64,000 nucleotides of DNA from Pedobacter segetis (GTDB lineage: Bacteria > Bacteroidota > Bacteroidia > Sphingobacteriales > Sphingobacteriaceae), in contig NZ_JAEHFY010000012.1 in NCBI RefSeq assembly GCF_016623585.1, positions 82,217 through 146,216 of the forward strand, in the 5' to 3' direction. Position numbers and translations under genes: made by a program. Each line of letters starts with the position of its first letter. Within the stretch, counting starts at the first letter, position 1. This document shows, piece after piece, positions 10,745 to 20,138 of the stretch. The notes under the pieces were generated by a model, which ran no database searches, was not told the DNA's origin, and worked only from the letters and a program-made list of their open reading frames with translations.

Positions 10745-12535
10745 TTAATCTAGATCCAAATTAAAAACCCTTCTAAAATCATCTAATTTGGGGTTCTTTT
10801 CTAAAAGATGTTGGTATTTGTCTTTAGATGTATAAAGCTTTTTTTCTTGGGGTTTATCAACTATGATGGGTTCTAAAGTAATTTGGAAGTTTTTAAGGTT
10901 GGTTCTCAAATAATTCATTAGATCAACTTTTTCAAATAAAAGCTCATCAACTAATATTTTGCTTTCCACTTGTAGCTCAACATGAAAATCATCTTTTAGA
11001 ATAGGAGTGTAATTATCCATCAAAGCAGATAGTTTCATCTTATTCTGGTTTTTCATCTGGCTAGAATATTTAGACCATAGTTCTAAAAACGCCTCTTTTG
11101 TGAAAGGATTTTTTTCGCTACCGGTTAATTCAACTTTTTCTTCCTCTTTTTCTTGTTCAGATTTTATCCCGTGAGGGTCTTTAAGATTTGGAATTAACGT
11201 ATTCCCTGTTTTAGGAATAAACGACTTTGAAATATTAGGCTTTACTTCTTCTGTTTTCTCTACTTTTAAATCAGGGTTATCATTTGCTTTGTATAATTCT
11301 TCCTTTTCATTAAAAGCAGTTGTTGTTGGCTCAAATTCTGTCTTCTCAGATAGATTGTTTCCTTTCCCTACTAAATTTTCAGGTTTTTTTTTTTGTTGCT
11401 CAGTAATTTGCTGAACTTGATCTGATTGGCCCAATTGTAAAGCATTTGCCAAATGACTTATTTTTATCAGCGTAAGCTCTACCTGTAACCTTTGGTTCTT
11501 ACTTATCCGATAGTTTAAATCGCATTGGTTGGCAATATTTAAACCACTGATCAAAAACGAGGCAGGAGATTTTTTTGCCTGTTCTAAATATTTTTGTTTG
11601 ATATTATCGCTAACTTCTAACAACCTTGTGGTAGCTGCATCTTTACAGATCAAAACATTTCTTAGGTGTGAAGCCAACCCTGTGATAAAATGGTTTCCAT
11701 CAAAACCATTGTTTAGTATCTCATCAAATAGCAATAATGAGCCAGCGGTATTCTGGGATAATAATTGATCGGTTAGCTTAAAATAATAATCGTAATCTAA
11801 GATATTCAGATTATCTATTACCGCTTGGTAACTTAACTCTCTGTTAGAAAAACTTACAATTTGATCAAACATAGATAAAGCATCCCGCAAACCACCATCT
11901 GCTTTTTGCGCAATTAAATGAAGACCATCAATATCAAACTTTACGTTTTCTTTTGCAGCGATGCTTGCCAGGTGGTTGGCCATATCTTCAACCCTTATCC
12001 TATTGAAATCAAAAATTTGGCATCTCGATAAGATAGTAGGTAAAATTTTGTGCTTCTCTGTTGTTGCCAAAATAAAAATCGCATAAGATGGTGGTTCTTC
12101 TAGCGTTTTCAAAAAAGCATTAAAAGCACTCTGGGAGAGCATATGAACCTCATCTATAATATATACTTTGTATTTGCCTGCTTGCGGTGGTATTCTAACT
12201 TGATCTATCAAGTTTCTTATATCATCTACAGAATTGTTAGACGCAGCATCTAGTTCATGTACATTAAAAGAATTGCCGTTTTGAAAAGATTTGCAACTAT
12301 CACAAACTCCACAAGCCTCGTTGCCATCGGTTAAATTGGTACAATTGATGGTTTTTGCCAAAATACGGGCGCAAGTAGTTTTCCCAACCCCTCTTGGTCC
12401 GCAAAAGAGGAAAGCTTGTGCTAGTTGGTTGTTTTTAATAGCATTTTTTAGTGTATTAGTAATATGCTGTTGCCCAACAACGCTATCAAATAAAACAGGT
12501 CTGTATTTTCTTGCAGAAACAATAAAGTTTTCCAT
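10745..12535 (-). CDS. dnaX: DNA polymerase III subunit gamma/tau
   Basis: The clamp-loader ATPase of the replicative polymerase. Residues 1-370 are the conserved AAA+ part: YRPVLFDSVVGQQHI, Walker A GPRGVGKTT (about 46-54), a four-cysteine zinc site (C65, C75, C78, C81), DEVHMLS and LEEPPSYAIFILATTEKHKI with the sensor SRC. The region from about 385 to 470 is low-complexity and charged. The C-terminal 120 residues form the tau-specific part, poorly conserved as usual. At 596 residues it is typical for Bacteroidota. No slippery A-run signal that would obviously produce a separate gamma was confirmed. It is divergent from the ribosomal operon. Confidence 0.95.
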   Translation of the reverse strand: MENFIVSARKYRPVLFDSVVGQQHITNTLKNAIKNNQLAQAFLFCGPRGVGKTTCARILAKTINCTNLTDGNEACGVCDSCKSFQNGNSFNVHELDAASNNSVDDIRNLIDQVRIPPQAGKYKVYIIDEVHMLSQSAFNAFLKTLEEPPSYAIFILATTEKHKILPTILSRCQIFDFNRIRVEDMANHLASIAAKENVKFDIDGLHLIAQKADGGLRDALSMFDQIVSFSNRELSYQAVIDNLNILDYDYYFKLTDQLLSQNTAGSLLLFDEILNNGFDGNHFITGLASHLRNVLICKDAATTRLLEVSDNIKQKYLEQAKKSPASFLISGLNIANQCDLNYRISKNQRLQVELTLIKISHLANALQLGQSDQVQQITEQQKKKPENLVGKGNNLSEKTEFEPTTTAFNEKEELYKANDNPDLKVEKTEEVKPNISKSFIPKTGNTLIPNLKDPHGIKSEQEKEEEKVELTGSEKNPFTKEAFLELWSKYSSQMKNQNKMKLSALMDNYTPILKDDFHVELQVESKILVDELLFEKVDLMNYLRTNLKNFQITLEPIIVDKPQEKKLYTSKDKYQHLLEKNPKLDDFRRVFNLDLD

Positions 12536-12613
12536 TGCGGCTAAATTATAAAGATGGCGGCATTAAAGCAATTTTTTGCGACTTATGTGGATAATTGGCC
12601 TTAACTGTTTCTT

Positions 12614-12631
12614 GGTATTTTTAAAAATACC
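12614..12631. repeat. Perfect 18-bp palindrome
   Basis: GGTATTTTTAAAAATACC reads identically on both strands and lies about 80 bp upstream of the dnaX start. A partial copy, GGTATTAG, follows at 12640. It could be a dimeric operator or a cruciform; there is no loop, so an RNA hairpin would be tight. Confidence 0.6.
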
Positions 12632-12823
12632 TAATAATTGGTATTAGTTAATGGTTTAAATTTATGATTTTTAAAACTGCAATCAAACATTCAAAGTTTT
12701 AAAGATGCTATATCAACCATTTAAGCAGTTTGTTCTTTATAAAACCAGGATGTTGGTTAATAAGATTAATGGCTTACCATTCTCAAACGCTTAACTGCCC
12801 TTAGATTTTTAAATAGAGCCGCT

Positions 12824-12861
12824 AAAAGCGGTAAGTTTCCCAAACCTTAACCGCTTTTTTT
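12824..12861 (+). terminator. Terminator-like hairpin with no assigned gene
   Basis: The stem 12824-12835 (AAAAGCGGTAAG) pairs with 12846-12858 with one bulged base and a 10-nt loop, followed by a run of seven Ts. It reads rightward, about 320 bp before the rplC promoter. It may end an unrecognised small RNA or shield the ribosomal operon from read-through. Confidence 0.65.
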
Positions 12862-13177
12862 GTAGATTTTTGTTAGGATAAGAATTTTTGTGATCTAGAA
12901 TTATATAAAACCCTGAATAAGAATTTTTCATGTTTAAAACTCAAATATATTTAATTTCATTCTAGTGTGCCAGAGGTTAAATGATTGTTTAAAGCAATGA
13001 TTTACATTTAATTAACAAGAAAGGCGTTTTAATGCGGTATAAATTAAAGCGGGCCAAAACAACAACAGTTCTTATTTTTAATACCTCCGTTATAAGCCCA
13101 TAAAACTAGTTAAAACCTTCGTTTTTTTAAGCCAAAGCCTATCCTCAAAAAAAAATAGAAAAATAAGTGCGTAAGTA

Positions 13178-13208
13178 TTTGATAATTAATAAGTGTTTCC
13201 TATCTTTG
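13178..13208 (+). promoter_or_regulatory. Consensus Bacteroidota promoter of the ribosomal operon
   Basis: TTTG at 13178-13181 and TATCTTTG at 13201-13208 are separated by 19 bp, matching the sigma-ABfr type consensus TTTG-N19-TAnnTTTG in full. Transcription would start near 13212-13215, giving a leader of about 72-75 nt before rplC. This is the best promoter in the window. Confidence 0.85.
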
Positions 13209-13211
13209 CCG

Positions 13212-13263
13212 TCCGCTAATGAGCGGATATTATATCCACCTTGAACGAAGCCCTACTGCTTCG
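13212..13263 (+). promoter_or_regulatory. Two-hairpin 5' leader of the rplC operon
   Basis: Hairpin one is TCCGCT-AATG-AGCGGA (13212-13227) and sits at the predicted start site. Hairpin two is CGAAGC-CCTACT-GCTTCG (13246-13263). A U-rich spacer and the rplC ATG follow. Ribosomal operon leaders often bind one of the encoded proteins for feedback control; here that role is inferred from position and structure only. Confidence 0.5.
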
Positions 13264-13286
13264 ATGGGTGTTAATTAAATTAAGAA

Positions 13287-13904
13287 ATGTCAGGAATTAT
13301 TGGAAAAAAAGTAGGAATGACCAGCATATTCGACGCAGACGGTAAAAACATACCATGTACTGTTATAGAGGCTGGACCTTGTGTAGTGACACAAGTAAAA
13401 ACCATCGAGAATGATGGCTACGCATCAGTGCAATTAGCTTACGATGAGAAAAAAGAAAAAAACACTACTGCTCCCCTAAAAGGTCATTTTGAAAAAGCTG
13501 GTACAACTCCAAAGCGTAAAGTAGTGGAGTTTAAGTATTTTACAGAAGAAAAAACCTTAGGAGAAACAGTTGATGTCAATCTTTTTGTAGAAGGCGATTA
13601 CGTAGATGTAGTGGGTACTTCTAAAGGAAAAGGTTTTCAAGGTGTTGTTAAACGCCATGGTTTTAGCGGTGTGGGTATGCAAACTCACGGTCAGCATAAC
13701 CGTTTAAGAGCCCCAGGTTCTTTGGGTGCTTCTTCTTATCCATCAAGGGTTTTTAAAGGAATGAGAATGGCTGGCAGAACCGGAGGTGATAGGGTAAAAA
13801 TTCAAAATCTCCAAGTCGTTAAGATTTTTGCAGAGCAAAATTTATTAGTAGTAAGCGGTTCAATCCCGGGAGCTAAAGGTTCTTATGTTTTAATAGAAAA
13901 GTAA
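13287..13904 (+). CDS. rplC: 50S ribosomal protein L3
   Basis: Early 23S rRNA binding protein near the peptidyl transferase centre. The 205-residue sequence opens [19 protein letters not shown] and carries the family signature [16 protein letters not shown] followed by the long loop [21 protein letters not shown] that reaches into the catalytic core. It is the first gene of the ribosomal superoperon here. In many Bacteroidota and other bacteria rpsJ (S10) comes before it, but no S10 gene is found in the 750 bp upstream. One base separates its stop from rplD. Confidence 0.97.
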   Translation: MSGIIGKKVGMTSIFDADGKNIPCTVIEAGPCVVTQVKTIENDGYASVQLAYDEKKEKNTTAPLKGHFEKAGTTPKRKVVEFKYFTEEKTLGETVDVNLFVEGDYVDVVGTSKGKGFQGVVKRHGFSGVGMQTHGQHNRLRAPGSLGASSYPSRVFKGMRMAGRTGGDRVKIQNLQVVKIFAEQNLLVVSGSIPGAKGSYVLIEK

Positions 13905-13905
13905 G

Positions 13906-14535
13906 ATGGAAGTTAAAGTTTTAAACATATCAGGTAAAGAAACAGGTGCCAAGGTGCAGCTTTCTAAAGATATCTTCGGTATCGAACCAAATGACCATGC
14001 TATCTATTTAGATGTTAAGCAATTTTTGGCTAACCAACGCCAAGGTACGCACAAGTCTAAGCAACGTAATGAGATTGCTGGATCTACCCGTAAGCTTTAT
14101 AAGCAAAAAGGAACAGGTGGCGCAAGAGCGGGAAGTATTAAATCTCCATTATTTAATGGTGGTGGTAGAATCTTCGGCCCTCAACCACGTGATTACAGTT
14201 TCAAGCTAAATAAAAAACTGAAAGCTTTGGCCCGTAAATCTGCATTAGCTTACAAGGCAAAAGACAATAACGTTGTAATTTTAGAAGATTTCAATTTCGA
14301 TACAGCTAAGACTAAAAACTTTACCAGTTTATTAGGAGCATTAAATTTCACAGGTCAAAAAACCTTATTGGTTTTATCCGATGCAAATAAAAATGTTTAC
14401 CTAGCTAGTAGGAATATACAAGGTGCTAAAGTGGTGGTTGCAAGTGATTTAAACACTTATGATGTCTTGAACGCAAGAAAATTAGTATTCACAACCGGTT
14501 CGGTTAAAACATTGGAGGAGGCATTAGCCAAGTAA
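13906..14535 (+). CDS. rplD: 50S ribosomal protein L4
   Basis: A 209-residue assembly protein whose loop lines the exit tunnel. The conserved tunnel segment [20 protein letters not shown] is followed by [20 protein letters not shown], the family hallmark. In proteobacteria L4 is the autogenous regulator of this operon; whether that holds here is unknown, but the structured rplC leader makes it a candidate. It lies 1 bp from both neighbours, implying coupled translation. Confidence 0.97.
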   Translation: MEVKVLNISGKETGAKVQLSKDIFGIEPNDHAIYLDVKQFLANQRQGTHKSKQRNEIAGSTRKLYKQKGTGGARAGSIKSPLFNGGGRIFGPQPRDYSFKLNKKLKALARKSALAYKAKDNNVVILEDFNFDTAKTKNFTSLLGALNFTGQKTLLVLSDANKNVYLASRNIQGAKVVVASDLNTYDVLNARKLVFTTGSVKTLEEALAK

Positions 14536-14536
14536 T

Positions 14537-14827
14537 ATGGAAATTTTAAGAAAACCTGTATTGACAGAAAAAGCTACTATGTTAACTGAAAAGTTGAACC
14601 GTTATACTTTTCAATGTGATCAAAGAGCAAACAAATTGCAAATCAAATCTGCAATAGAAGCCATGTATGGCGTAAATATCGATTCAGTAAATACAATGGT
14701 TGTTGTTGGTAAATTAAAAACCAGATCAACCAAAGCTGGTATGGTATCAGGTAGGGCTGCTAAATACAAAAAAGCAGTGGTTACCTTAAAAGAAGGTGAA
14801 GTTATTGACTTTTACAGCAATATTTAA
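14537..14827 (+). CDS. rplW: 50S ribosomal protein L23
   Basis: A 96-residue protein at the tunnel exit that docks trigger factor and SRP. It shows the family pattern ILRKPVLTEKATML at the start, YTFQCDQRANKLQIKSAIE in the middle, and a VNTM-V-V-GKLKTR strand. Near the C-terminus lie a basic loop and KKAVVTLKEGEVIDFY. It starts 1 bp after rplD and is followed by rplB after 7 bp. Confidence 0.96.
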   Translation: MEILRKPVLTEKATMLTEKLNRYTFQCDQRANKLQIKSAIEAMYGVNIDSVNTMVVVGKLKTRSTKAGMVSGRAAKYKKAVVTLKEGEVIDFYSNI

Positions 14828-14834
14828 TTAAATT

Positions 14835-15659
14835 ATGGGCTTAAGAAAATTTAAACCAGTAACCCCCGGAACTCGTTTCAGAGTTGGTAACGATTTTAGT
14901 GAAATCACTACCAACGTACCTGAAAAATCGCTTGTTGTGAAACAAAGCAAGTCTGGTGGTAGAAACAATACTGGTAAAATGACTATGCGTTATGTCGGTG
15001 GGGGTCACAAGCAATTGTACCGACTAATAGATTTTAAACGCGATAAAAAAGATATCCCCGCAACAGTAGCAACTATAGAATACGATCCAAATCGTACTGC
15101 CCACATTGCACTGTTACATTATGCAGACGGAGAAAAGAGATACATGATCGCTCCGGAAGGAATCAAAGTTGGCGATAAAGTTGTTGCCGGTGATGCCGTT
15201 GCCCCTGAATTGGGTAACAACATTAAACTGGCTAATATCCCACTGGGTTCTATTATTCATGCTATTGAATTAAACCCTGGCAGAGGAGCACAAATTGCAA
15301 GAAGTGCTGGTTCTTATGCTCAATTAGCAGCAAGAGACGGAAAATATGCAACCATTAAAATGCCTTCTGGCGAAACTCGTTTGATCTTAGTTACTTGCAC
15401 AGCAACTATCGGAACGGTATCTAACTCAGAACATTCAAATGAAGTGTTAGGTAAAGCGGGTAGAAAACGTTGGTTAGGTCGCAGGCCAAGAGTAAGAGGT
15501 GTTGCCATGAACCCGGTAGATCACCCAATGGGTGGTGGTGAAGGTAGGTCATCAGGTGGGCATCCACGCTCAAGAAAAGGCTTATTATCTAAAGGTTACA
15601 AAACCCGTGATAAGAAAAAGAACTCAAATCGTTTAATCATAGCTAGGAGGAAGAAATAA
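14835..15659 (+). CDS. rplB: 50S ribosomal protein L2
   Basis: A 274-residue primary 23S rRNA binder required for subunit joining and peptidyl transfer. The C-terminal signature [16 protein letters not shown] (with the functional histidine of DHPMGGG) is intact and followed by [20 protein letters not shown]. An SH3-like middle domain contains [20 protein letters not shown]. Its TAA overlaps the rpsS ATG by one base at 15659, so the two are translationally coupled. Confidence 0.97.
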   Translation: MGLRKFKPVTPGTRFRVGNDFSEITTNVPEKSLVVKQSKSGGRNNTGKMTMRYVGGGHKQLYRLIDFKRDKKDIPATVATIEYDPNRTAHIALLHYADGEKRYMIAPEGIKVGDKVVAGDAVAPELGNNIKLANIPLGSIIHAIELNPGRGAQIARSAGSYAQLAARDGKYATIKMPSGETRLILVTCTATIGTVSNSEHSNEVLGKAGRKRWLGRRPRVRGVAMNPVDHPMGGGEGRSSGGHPRSRKGLLSKGYKTRDKKKNSNRLIIARRKK

Positions 15660-15925
15660 TGGCTCGTTCGATTAAAAAAGGACCTTATATAGATCATAAC
15701 GTAGATAAGAAAGTTTCTACAATGAATGATGCAGGTAAAAAGACCGTAATTAAAACATGGTCTAGAAGATCAATGATATCTCCGGATTTCGTAGGTCATA
15801 CATTTGCGGTGCACAACGGGAATAAATTTATCCCTGTGTACGTAACAGAAAACATGGTTGGCCATAAATTAGGAGAATTTGCACCAACCAGAACATTTAG
15901 AGGGCATTCTGATAAGAAAAGATAA
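15659..15925 (+). CDS. rpsS: 30S ribosomal protein S19
   Basis: An 88-residue head protein of the small subunit, next to S13. The family runs [17 protein letters not shown], then [20 protein letters not shown], then [20 protein letters not shown] and [11 protein letters not shown]. All these blocks are present. It overlaps rplB by one base and precedes rplV by 5 bp. Confidence 0.97.
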   Translation: MARSIKKGPYIDHNVDKKVSTMNDAGKKTVIKTWSRRSMISPDFVGHTFAVHNGNKFIPVYVTENMVGHKLGEFAPTRTFRGHSDKKR

Positions 15926-15930
15926 AAGCA

Positions 15931-16293
15931 ATGGAAGCAATAGCAAAATTAAATAATTGCCCCACTTCACCTCGTAAAATGAGACTGGTTGTAGATTTGA
16001 TCAGAGGTGAGCGTGTAGAAAAGGCACTTTACATATTAAAATTTACCAACAAAGAAGCAGCTATAAGAGTTGAGAAACTTTTATTGTCGGCCATTAAAAA
16101 TTGGGAATCAAAAAATGAGGGGCAACGCCCAGAAGAAGCGGAGTTATTCGTTAAAACCGTAATGGTGGATGGCGGCCGTCAACTAAAGCGCTTGAGACCA
16201 GCTCCACAAGGTCGTGGATACAGAATACGCAAGCGTTCTAACCATGTAACTTTGGTAGTAGATAGTAAGAATGTAGAACCTCAAACTAATTAA
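15931..16293 (+). CDS. rplV: 50S ribosomal protein L22
   Basis: A 120-residue protein whose beta-hairpin reaches the exit-tunnel constriction. The core [20 protein letters not shown] and the tunnel hairpin with [20 protein letters not shown] are clear. The macrolide-relevant loop is unremarkable. It lies 5 bp after rpsS and 6 bp before rpsC. Confidence 0.96.
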   Translation: MEAIAKLNNCPTSPRKMRLVVDLIRGERVEKALYILKFTNKEAAIRVEKLLLSAIKNWESKNEGQRPEEAELFVKTVMVDGGRQLKRLRPAPQGRGYRIRKRSNHVTLVVDSKNVEPQTN

Positions 16294-16299
16294 GTAGAA

Positions 16300-17091
16300 A
16301 TGGGACAAAAAGCTAATCCAATAGGACTAAGGTTAGGCATCGTAAGAGGATGGGATTCTAACTGGTACGGCGGTAACAACTACGCTGATAAATTAGTTGA
16401 GGACGAAAAAATCAGGAAATATCTATCTGCTCGTATAGCAAAAGGTGGTGTTTCTAAAGTGGTTATCGAAAGAACTTTAAAGCGTATAACCGTAACTATT
16501 CACACAGCTCGTCCGGGTATTGTGATAGGAAAAGGTGGTTCAGAGGTTGATAAAATCAAAGAAGAGTTAAAGAAATTAACTAAGAAAGATGTTCAAATCA
16601 ACATATTTGAAATCAAACGCCCAGAGCTTGATGCTCAATTAGTTGCAGACGGGGTTGCCAAACAATTAGAGGCAAGAATATCTTTCAGAAGAGCCATGAA
16701 AACTTCTATCGCAGCAACCATGAGAATGGGGGCAGAGGGGATTAAGATTATGTGTTCTGGTAGATTAGGTGGAGCAGAGATGGCTCGTAGCGAACAATAT
16801 AAAGATGGAAGAACTCCATTACATACTTTGAGAGCTGACATTGACTATGCTTTAGGCGAAGCTTTAACCACTTATGGTAAAATAGGGGTTAAGGTTTGGA
16901 TTTGTAAAGGCGAAGTTTATGGTAAGAGAGATCTTTCTCCTAACATAGGTGCAAACACTGGTAAAGGCGATAAGCCAGGTGCTAACTTTTCTCCACGCGG
17001 TGATCGTAACGACCGTGGTGGCGATAGAAAAGGCGGCAACCGTGGTGGAAACAACAGAGGTGGTGCAGGTGCTCCAAGAGGAAAAAGATAA
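16300..17091 (+). CDS. rpsC: 30S ribosomal protein S3 with Gly/Arg-rich C-terminal extension
   Basis: Part of the mRNA entry site. It opens [20 protein letters not shown], has the KH-domain segment [20 protein letters not shown], and the C-terminal domain signature [20 protein letters not shown]. The usual protein ends soon after [13 protein letters not shown]. Here about 45 further residues follow (263 in total), made of Gly, Arg, Asn and Asp (for example [20 protein letters not shown]). Such low-complexity tails are common in Bacteroidota S3 and are probably disordered and RNA-facing. A 37-bp gap follows before rplP. Confidence 0.97.
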   Translation: MGQKANPIGLRLGIVRGWDSNWYGGNNYADKLVEDEKIRKYLSARIAKGGVSKVVIERTLKRITVTIHTARPGIVIGKGGSEVDKIKEELKKLTKKDVQINIFEIKRPELDAQLVADGVAKQLEARISFRRAMKTSIAATMRMGAEGIKIMCSGRLGGAEMARSEQYKDGRTPLHTLRADIDYALGEALTTYGKIGVKVWICKGEVYGKRDLSPNIGANTGKGDKPGANFSPRGDRNDRGGDRKGGNRGGNNRGGAGAPRGKR

Positions 17092-17128
17092 TTAAAAAAC
17101 CATCGTTTAACGATTTAAAGATTAAGTA

Positions 17129-17551
17129 ATGTTACAGCCAAAAAGAACGAAGTTCAGAAAGATGCAAAAAGGCAGGATGAAGGGTTTAGCTACCCGTGGT
17201 GCTGAGTTATCATTCGGTTCATTCGGAATAAAATCATTAGAAGAAAGCTGGATTACCAGCCGCCAGATAGAAGCTGCTCGTATTGCCGTAACTCGTTTCA
17301 TGAAACGTGAGGGTCAGGTTTGGATCCGCATATTTCCTGATAAACCAGTTACTAAAAAGCCAGCTGAAGTGCGTATGGGTAAAGGTAAAGGTGCCCCAGA
17401 ATATTGGGTAGCCGTTGTGAGACCAGGTAGGATCCTTTTCGAGGCCGAAGGTGTGCCTTTTGAAGTAGCCAAAGAAGCAATGCGTTTAGCTGCCCAGAAA
17501 TTACCAGTTCAAACGAAATTTGTAGTACGTAGAGATTACGTAGAAGCATAA
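17129..17551 (+). CDS. rplP: 50S ribosomal protein L16
   Basis: A 140-residue protein that helps position A-site tRNA. The sequence shows [20 protein letters not shown], then [20 protein letters not shown], then the signature [20 protein letters not shown]. The Arg in the RPGRILFE turn is the site of hydroxylation in some bacteria. It lies 37 bp after rpsC, one of the longer gaps in the operon, and 11 bp before rpmC. Confidence 0.97.
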   Translation: MLQPKRTKFRKMQKGRMKGLATRGAELSFGSFGIKSLEESWITSRQIEAARIAVTRFMKREGQVWIRIFPDKPVTKKPAEVRMGKGKGAPEYWVAVVRPGRILFEAEGVPFEVAKEAMRLAAQKLPVQTKFVVRRDYVEA

Positions 17552-17562
17552 TTATAATAACG

Positions 17563-17775
17563 ATGAAATACTCAGAAATTAAAGAGCTGTCTAACGAAGA
17601 GATCGTTGCCAGAATTCAGGACGAGAAAGCAACCTTGACAAAATTAAAGTTTGCCCATACAGTTTCTGCTATAGAAAATCCTACAAGAATTAAAAATGCG
17701 AGAAAAGTAGTGGCTCGCCTAAATACTGAATTAACTCAGCGTAAAGCTAAGGCAACCTCTGAAAGTAATTCATAA
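17563..17775 (+). CDS. rpmC: 50S ribosomal protein L29
   Basis: A 70-residue two-helix protein near the tunnel exit. It reads [20 protein letters not shown] with [20 protein letters not shown], the family motif, then [18 protein letters not shown]. It has a short Ser/Thr-rich tail. It is followed after 14 bp by rpsQ. Confidence 0.95.
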   Translation: MKYSEIKELSNEEIVARIQDEKATLTKLKFAHTVSAIENPTRIKNARKVVARLNTELTQRKAKATSESNS

Positions 17776-17789
17776 TTTTTACAGTTGAA

Positions 17790-18044
17790 ATGGAAAGAAA
17801 ATTAAGAAAAACAAGAACAGGGTTGGTAATGAGCAACAAGATGGATAAATCTATCGTTGTGGCAGTTGAGAGAAAAGTGAAACACCCTATTTATGGTAAG
17901 TTTGTTAAGACAACTACCAAATTTATGGCTCATGACGAGAAGAATGATTGCGGTATCGGTGATACTGTATTGATCATGGAGACACGTCCGCTGAGTAAGA
18001 ACAAAAACTGGAGATTAGTTGAAATTTTAGAAAGGGCTAAGTAA
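17790..18044 (+). CDS. rpsQ: 30S ribosomal protein S17
   Basis: An 84-residue OB-fold 16S rRNA binder. The blocks [40 protein letters not shown] and [20 protein letters not shown] (the S17 signature) are in order. It lies 3 bp before rplN. Confidence 0.96.
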   Translation: MERKLRKTRTGLVMSNKMDKSIVVAVERKVKHPIYGKFVKTTTKFMAHDEKNDCGIGDTVLIMETRPLSKNKNWRLVEILERAK

Positions 18045-18047
18045 AAA

Positions 18048-18416
18048 ATGGTACAACAGGAATCAAGATTGAATGTTGCCGACAATTCGGGTGCTAAACA
18101 GGTTTTAGTAATTAGAGTGTTGGGCGGTACCGGTAAAAGATATGCCTCAATTGGAGACAAAGTGGTTGTAACCGTAAAAAGTGCATTACCATCAGGAAAC
18201 ATCAAAAAAGGTACAGTGTCTAAGGCCGTAGTTGTAAGAACTAAAAAAGAAATTAGAAGAAAAGACGGTTCTTATATCCGTTTTGATGATAATGCAGCCG
18301 TTTTGTTGAATGCACAAGACGAGCCAAGAGGAACCCGTATTTTCGGCCCTGTTGCAAGAGAGCTGCGTGAGAAACAATTCATGAAAATTGTGTCATTAGC
18401 ACCGGAGGTATTGTAA
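18048..18416 (+). CDS. rplN: 50S ribosomal protein L14
   Basis: A 122-residue protein at the intersubunit bridge. It carries [20 protein letters not shown] and the PROSITE-type stretch [20 protein letters not shown], then [20 protein letters not shown] and [20 protein letters not shown]. It is exactly the usual 122 residues. It lies 1 bp before rplX. Confidence 0.97.
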   Translation: MVQQESRLNVADNSGAKQVLVIRVLGGTGKRYASIGDKVVVTVKSALPSGNIKKGTVSKAVVVRTKKEIRRKDGSYIRFDDNAAVLLNAQDEPRGTRIFGPVARELREKQFMKIVSLAPEVL

Positions 18417-18417
18417 T

Positions 18418-18753
18418 ATGGAAAAGACAAAAAAAGTAAAGCTAAACATTCGTAAAGGAGATTTAGTAAAAGTAATAGCCGGAGATTCAAAAGGTCAGAA
18501 AGGTAAAGTAGTTGAAGTGATTACCAAAACTAATCGCGTGATAGTAGAAGGTGCTAATATGGTATCTAAACATACTAAACCAAACGCTGCTAACCCAAAC
18601 GGTGGTATAAACAAAATGGAAGCCCCAATACATATTTCTAACGTAATGTTAGTAGATCCTAAATCAGGTAATGCTACTCGTATCGCTAGAAAAAGAAATG
18701 AGGATGGGAAAATAACTAGAATAGCTAAAAAATCTGGGGAGGAAATTAAGTAA
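18418..18753 (+). CDS. rplX: 50S ribosomal protein L24
   Basis: A 111-residue KOW-domain assembly initiator. [20 protein letters not shown] followed by KGKVVEV is the KOW motif, and [20 protein letters not shown] is the conserved second half. Its stop overlaps the rplE start by one base (TAATG). Confidence 0.96.
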   Translation: MEKTKKVKLNIRKGDLVKVIAGDSKGQKGKVVEVITKTNRVIVEGANMVSKHTKPNAANPNGGINKMEAPIHISNVMLVDPKSGNATRIARKRNEDGKITRIAKKSGEEIK

Positions 18754-19322
18754 TGGCTTACGCACCAAGATTAAAGAATAAATATAAAGAGGAAGTTGTA
18801 TCTGCTCTTAAGGAAAAATTCCAATATAAGAGCATAATGCAAGTACCTAAGTTACAAAAGATAGCTATCAACCAAGGTGTTGGTGCTGGTGTAACTGATA
18901 AAAAAGTTGTAGAATCGGCAATTACCGAATTGACTACTATTACGGGTCAACAAGCAATTTCTGCCAAATCTAAGAAGGATATTTCGAACTTCAAGTTGCG
19001 TAAAGGTATGCCGGTTGGTGTGCGTGTTACGCTACGTGATAATAATATGTTCGAGTTTTTAGATCGTTTGATCTCAGTTGCATTGCCTCGTATCCGTGAT
19101 TTTAAAGGTATCAATGATAAAGGTTTTGATGGTAAAGGAAATTATACCTTAGGTATATCAGAGCAAATCATATTCCCAGAAATTAATATTGATAAAATAA
19201 ACAAAATACAAGGAATGGATATTACTTTTGTGACTTCTGCAAATACAGATGTTGAGGCACTTGAGTTATTAAAGGCATTCGGTTTACCTTTCAAAAATCA
19301 TAATATAGTTCATAATGGCTAA
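18753..19322 (+). CDS. rplE: 50S ribosomal protein L5
   Basis: A 189-residue protein of the central protuberance that binds 5S rRNA and contacts P-site tRNA. Typical blocks are [54 protein letters not shown] and [20 protein letters not shown]. It overlaps rplX by one base and rpsN by eight, so three consecutive genes are translationally linked. Confidence 0.97.
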   Translation: MAYAPRLKNKYKEEVVSALKEKFQYKSIMQVPKLQKIAINQGVGAGVTDKKVVESAITELTTITGQQAISAKSKKDISNFKLRKGMPVGVRVTLRDNNMFEFLDRLISVALPRIRDFKGINDKGFDGKGNYTLGISEQIIFPEINIDKINKIQGMDITFVTSANTDVEALELLKAFGLPFKNHNIVHNG

Positions 19323-19584
19323 AGAAGGAATAAAAGCTCGCGAATTAAAGCGTCAGAAAATGGTAGCTAAATACGCTGATAAAAGAGAAGCGTTAAAAGC
19401 CGCCGGAGATTACGAAGGATTAGATAAATTACCAAAAAACTCTTCTGCTGTTCGTTTACATAATAGATGTAAATTAACCGGTCGTCCAAGAGGGTATATG
19501 CGTCAATTCGGTATTTCAAGGGTTACTTTCCGCGAGATGGCATTGGCAGGAAAAATCCCAGGGATTACCAAAGCCAGTTGGTAA
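19315..19584 (+). CDS. rpsN: 30S ribosomal protein S14 (zinc-independent long form)
   Basis: An 89-residue protein of the 30S head. It matches the long, cysteine-poor form: [20 protein letters not shown], then [20 protein letters not shown] and [20 protein letters not shown]. Only one Cys is present, so there is no C4 zinc ribbon. It overlaps rplE by 8 bp. The next gene is 140 bp away, an unusual break inside the operon (see the 19602-19645 entry). Confidence 0.96.
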   Translation: MAKEGIKARELKRQKMVAKYADKREALKAAGDYEGLDKLPKNSSAVRLHNRCKLTGRPRGYMRQFGISRVTFREMALAGKIPGITKASW

Positions 19585-19601
19585 CACTAAGGTTTAAAAT
19601 G

Positions 19602-19645
19602 TAAATTTGAAACTCAAGAATCTATTGTTCTGGGGCTCAAATTTA
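19602..19645 (+). promoter_or_regulatory. Hairpin in the 140-bp rpsN-rpsH spacer
   Basis: A 9-bp perfect stem, TAAATTTGA (19602-19610) with TCAAATTTA (19637-19645), encloses a 26-nt loop in the only long spacer of the rplC-secY run. It is followed by TTTTC, so it could act as a weak terminator, an attenuator or a processing site. S8, encoded next, is a known translational regulator of this region in E. coli; a link here is speculative. Confidence 0.45.
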
Positions 19646-19724
19646 TTTTCTAATATAAAGAATTTAACAGATGGAAGGTCTTTGCCACAAGCGGTCATAG
19701 AAACCACCATCATAAACAATAATA

Positions 19725-20123
19725 ATGTACACAGATCCAATCGCAGATTATCTTACAAGAGTAAGGAATGCCATTAAGGCCAACCATAGGGTTGTAGAAA
19801 TTCCTGCATCAAACCTTAAAAAAGAGATTACGAAAGTTCTTTTTGAGAAAGGTTACATCACAAACTACAAATTTGAGGATAATGATGTTCAGGGAACAAT
19901 AAAAGTTGCTTTAAAGTATCACCCAATTACTAAAATCCCAGCAATACGCAACATTGATAGGATCAGTAAGCCGGGTTTGAGAAAATATGCAGGAATGGGC
20001 AATATGCCTAGGGTATTAAATGGTTTAGGTATTGCCATCATGTCAACTTCAAAAGGTGTTATGACCGATAAAGAAGCTAAACAGTTAAATGTAGGTGGTG
20101 AGGTTTTATGTTACGTTTACTAA
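19725..20123 (+). CDS. rpsH: 30S ribosomal protein S8
   Basis: A 132-residue 16S rRNA binder. It opens YTDPIADYLTRVRNAIKANH and ends with the C-terminal signature GLGIAIMSTSKGVMTDKEAK followed by VGGEVLCYVY. The length is normal. The 140-bp spacer in front may carry its own control element. It lies 15 bp before rplF, with the AG-rich TAGGAGGAGAAAGC between them, one of the few strong Shine-Dalgarno sequences in the window. Confidence 0.97.
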   Translation: MYTDPIADYLTRVRNAIKANHRVVEIPASNLKKEITKVLFEKGYITNYKFEDNDVQGTIKVALKYHPITKIPAIRNIDRISKPGLRKYAGMGNMPRVLNGLGIAIMSTSKGVMTDKEAKQLNVGGEVLCYVY

Positions 20124-20138
20124 TAGGAGGAGAAAGCA

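Larger units (their letters stand above)
12536..13286. other. Long structured spacer between dnaX and the ribosomal operon
   Basis: No protein gene is seen in 750 bp. The region holds a perfect 18-bp palindrome (12614-12631), a rightward terminator-like hairpin (12824-12861), and the rplC promoter and leader (13178-13286). A possible dnaX promoter lies on the minus strand within 60 bp of its start (TTG, 20 bp, TAATTTAG), but it matches weakly. The hairpin has no upstream rightward gene to serve, so a small RNA between about 12640 and 12860 is possible. Confidence 0.55.
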
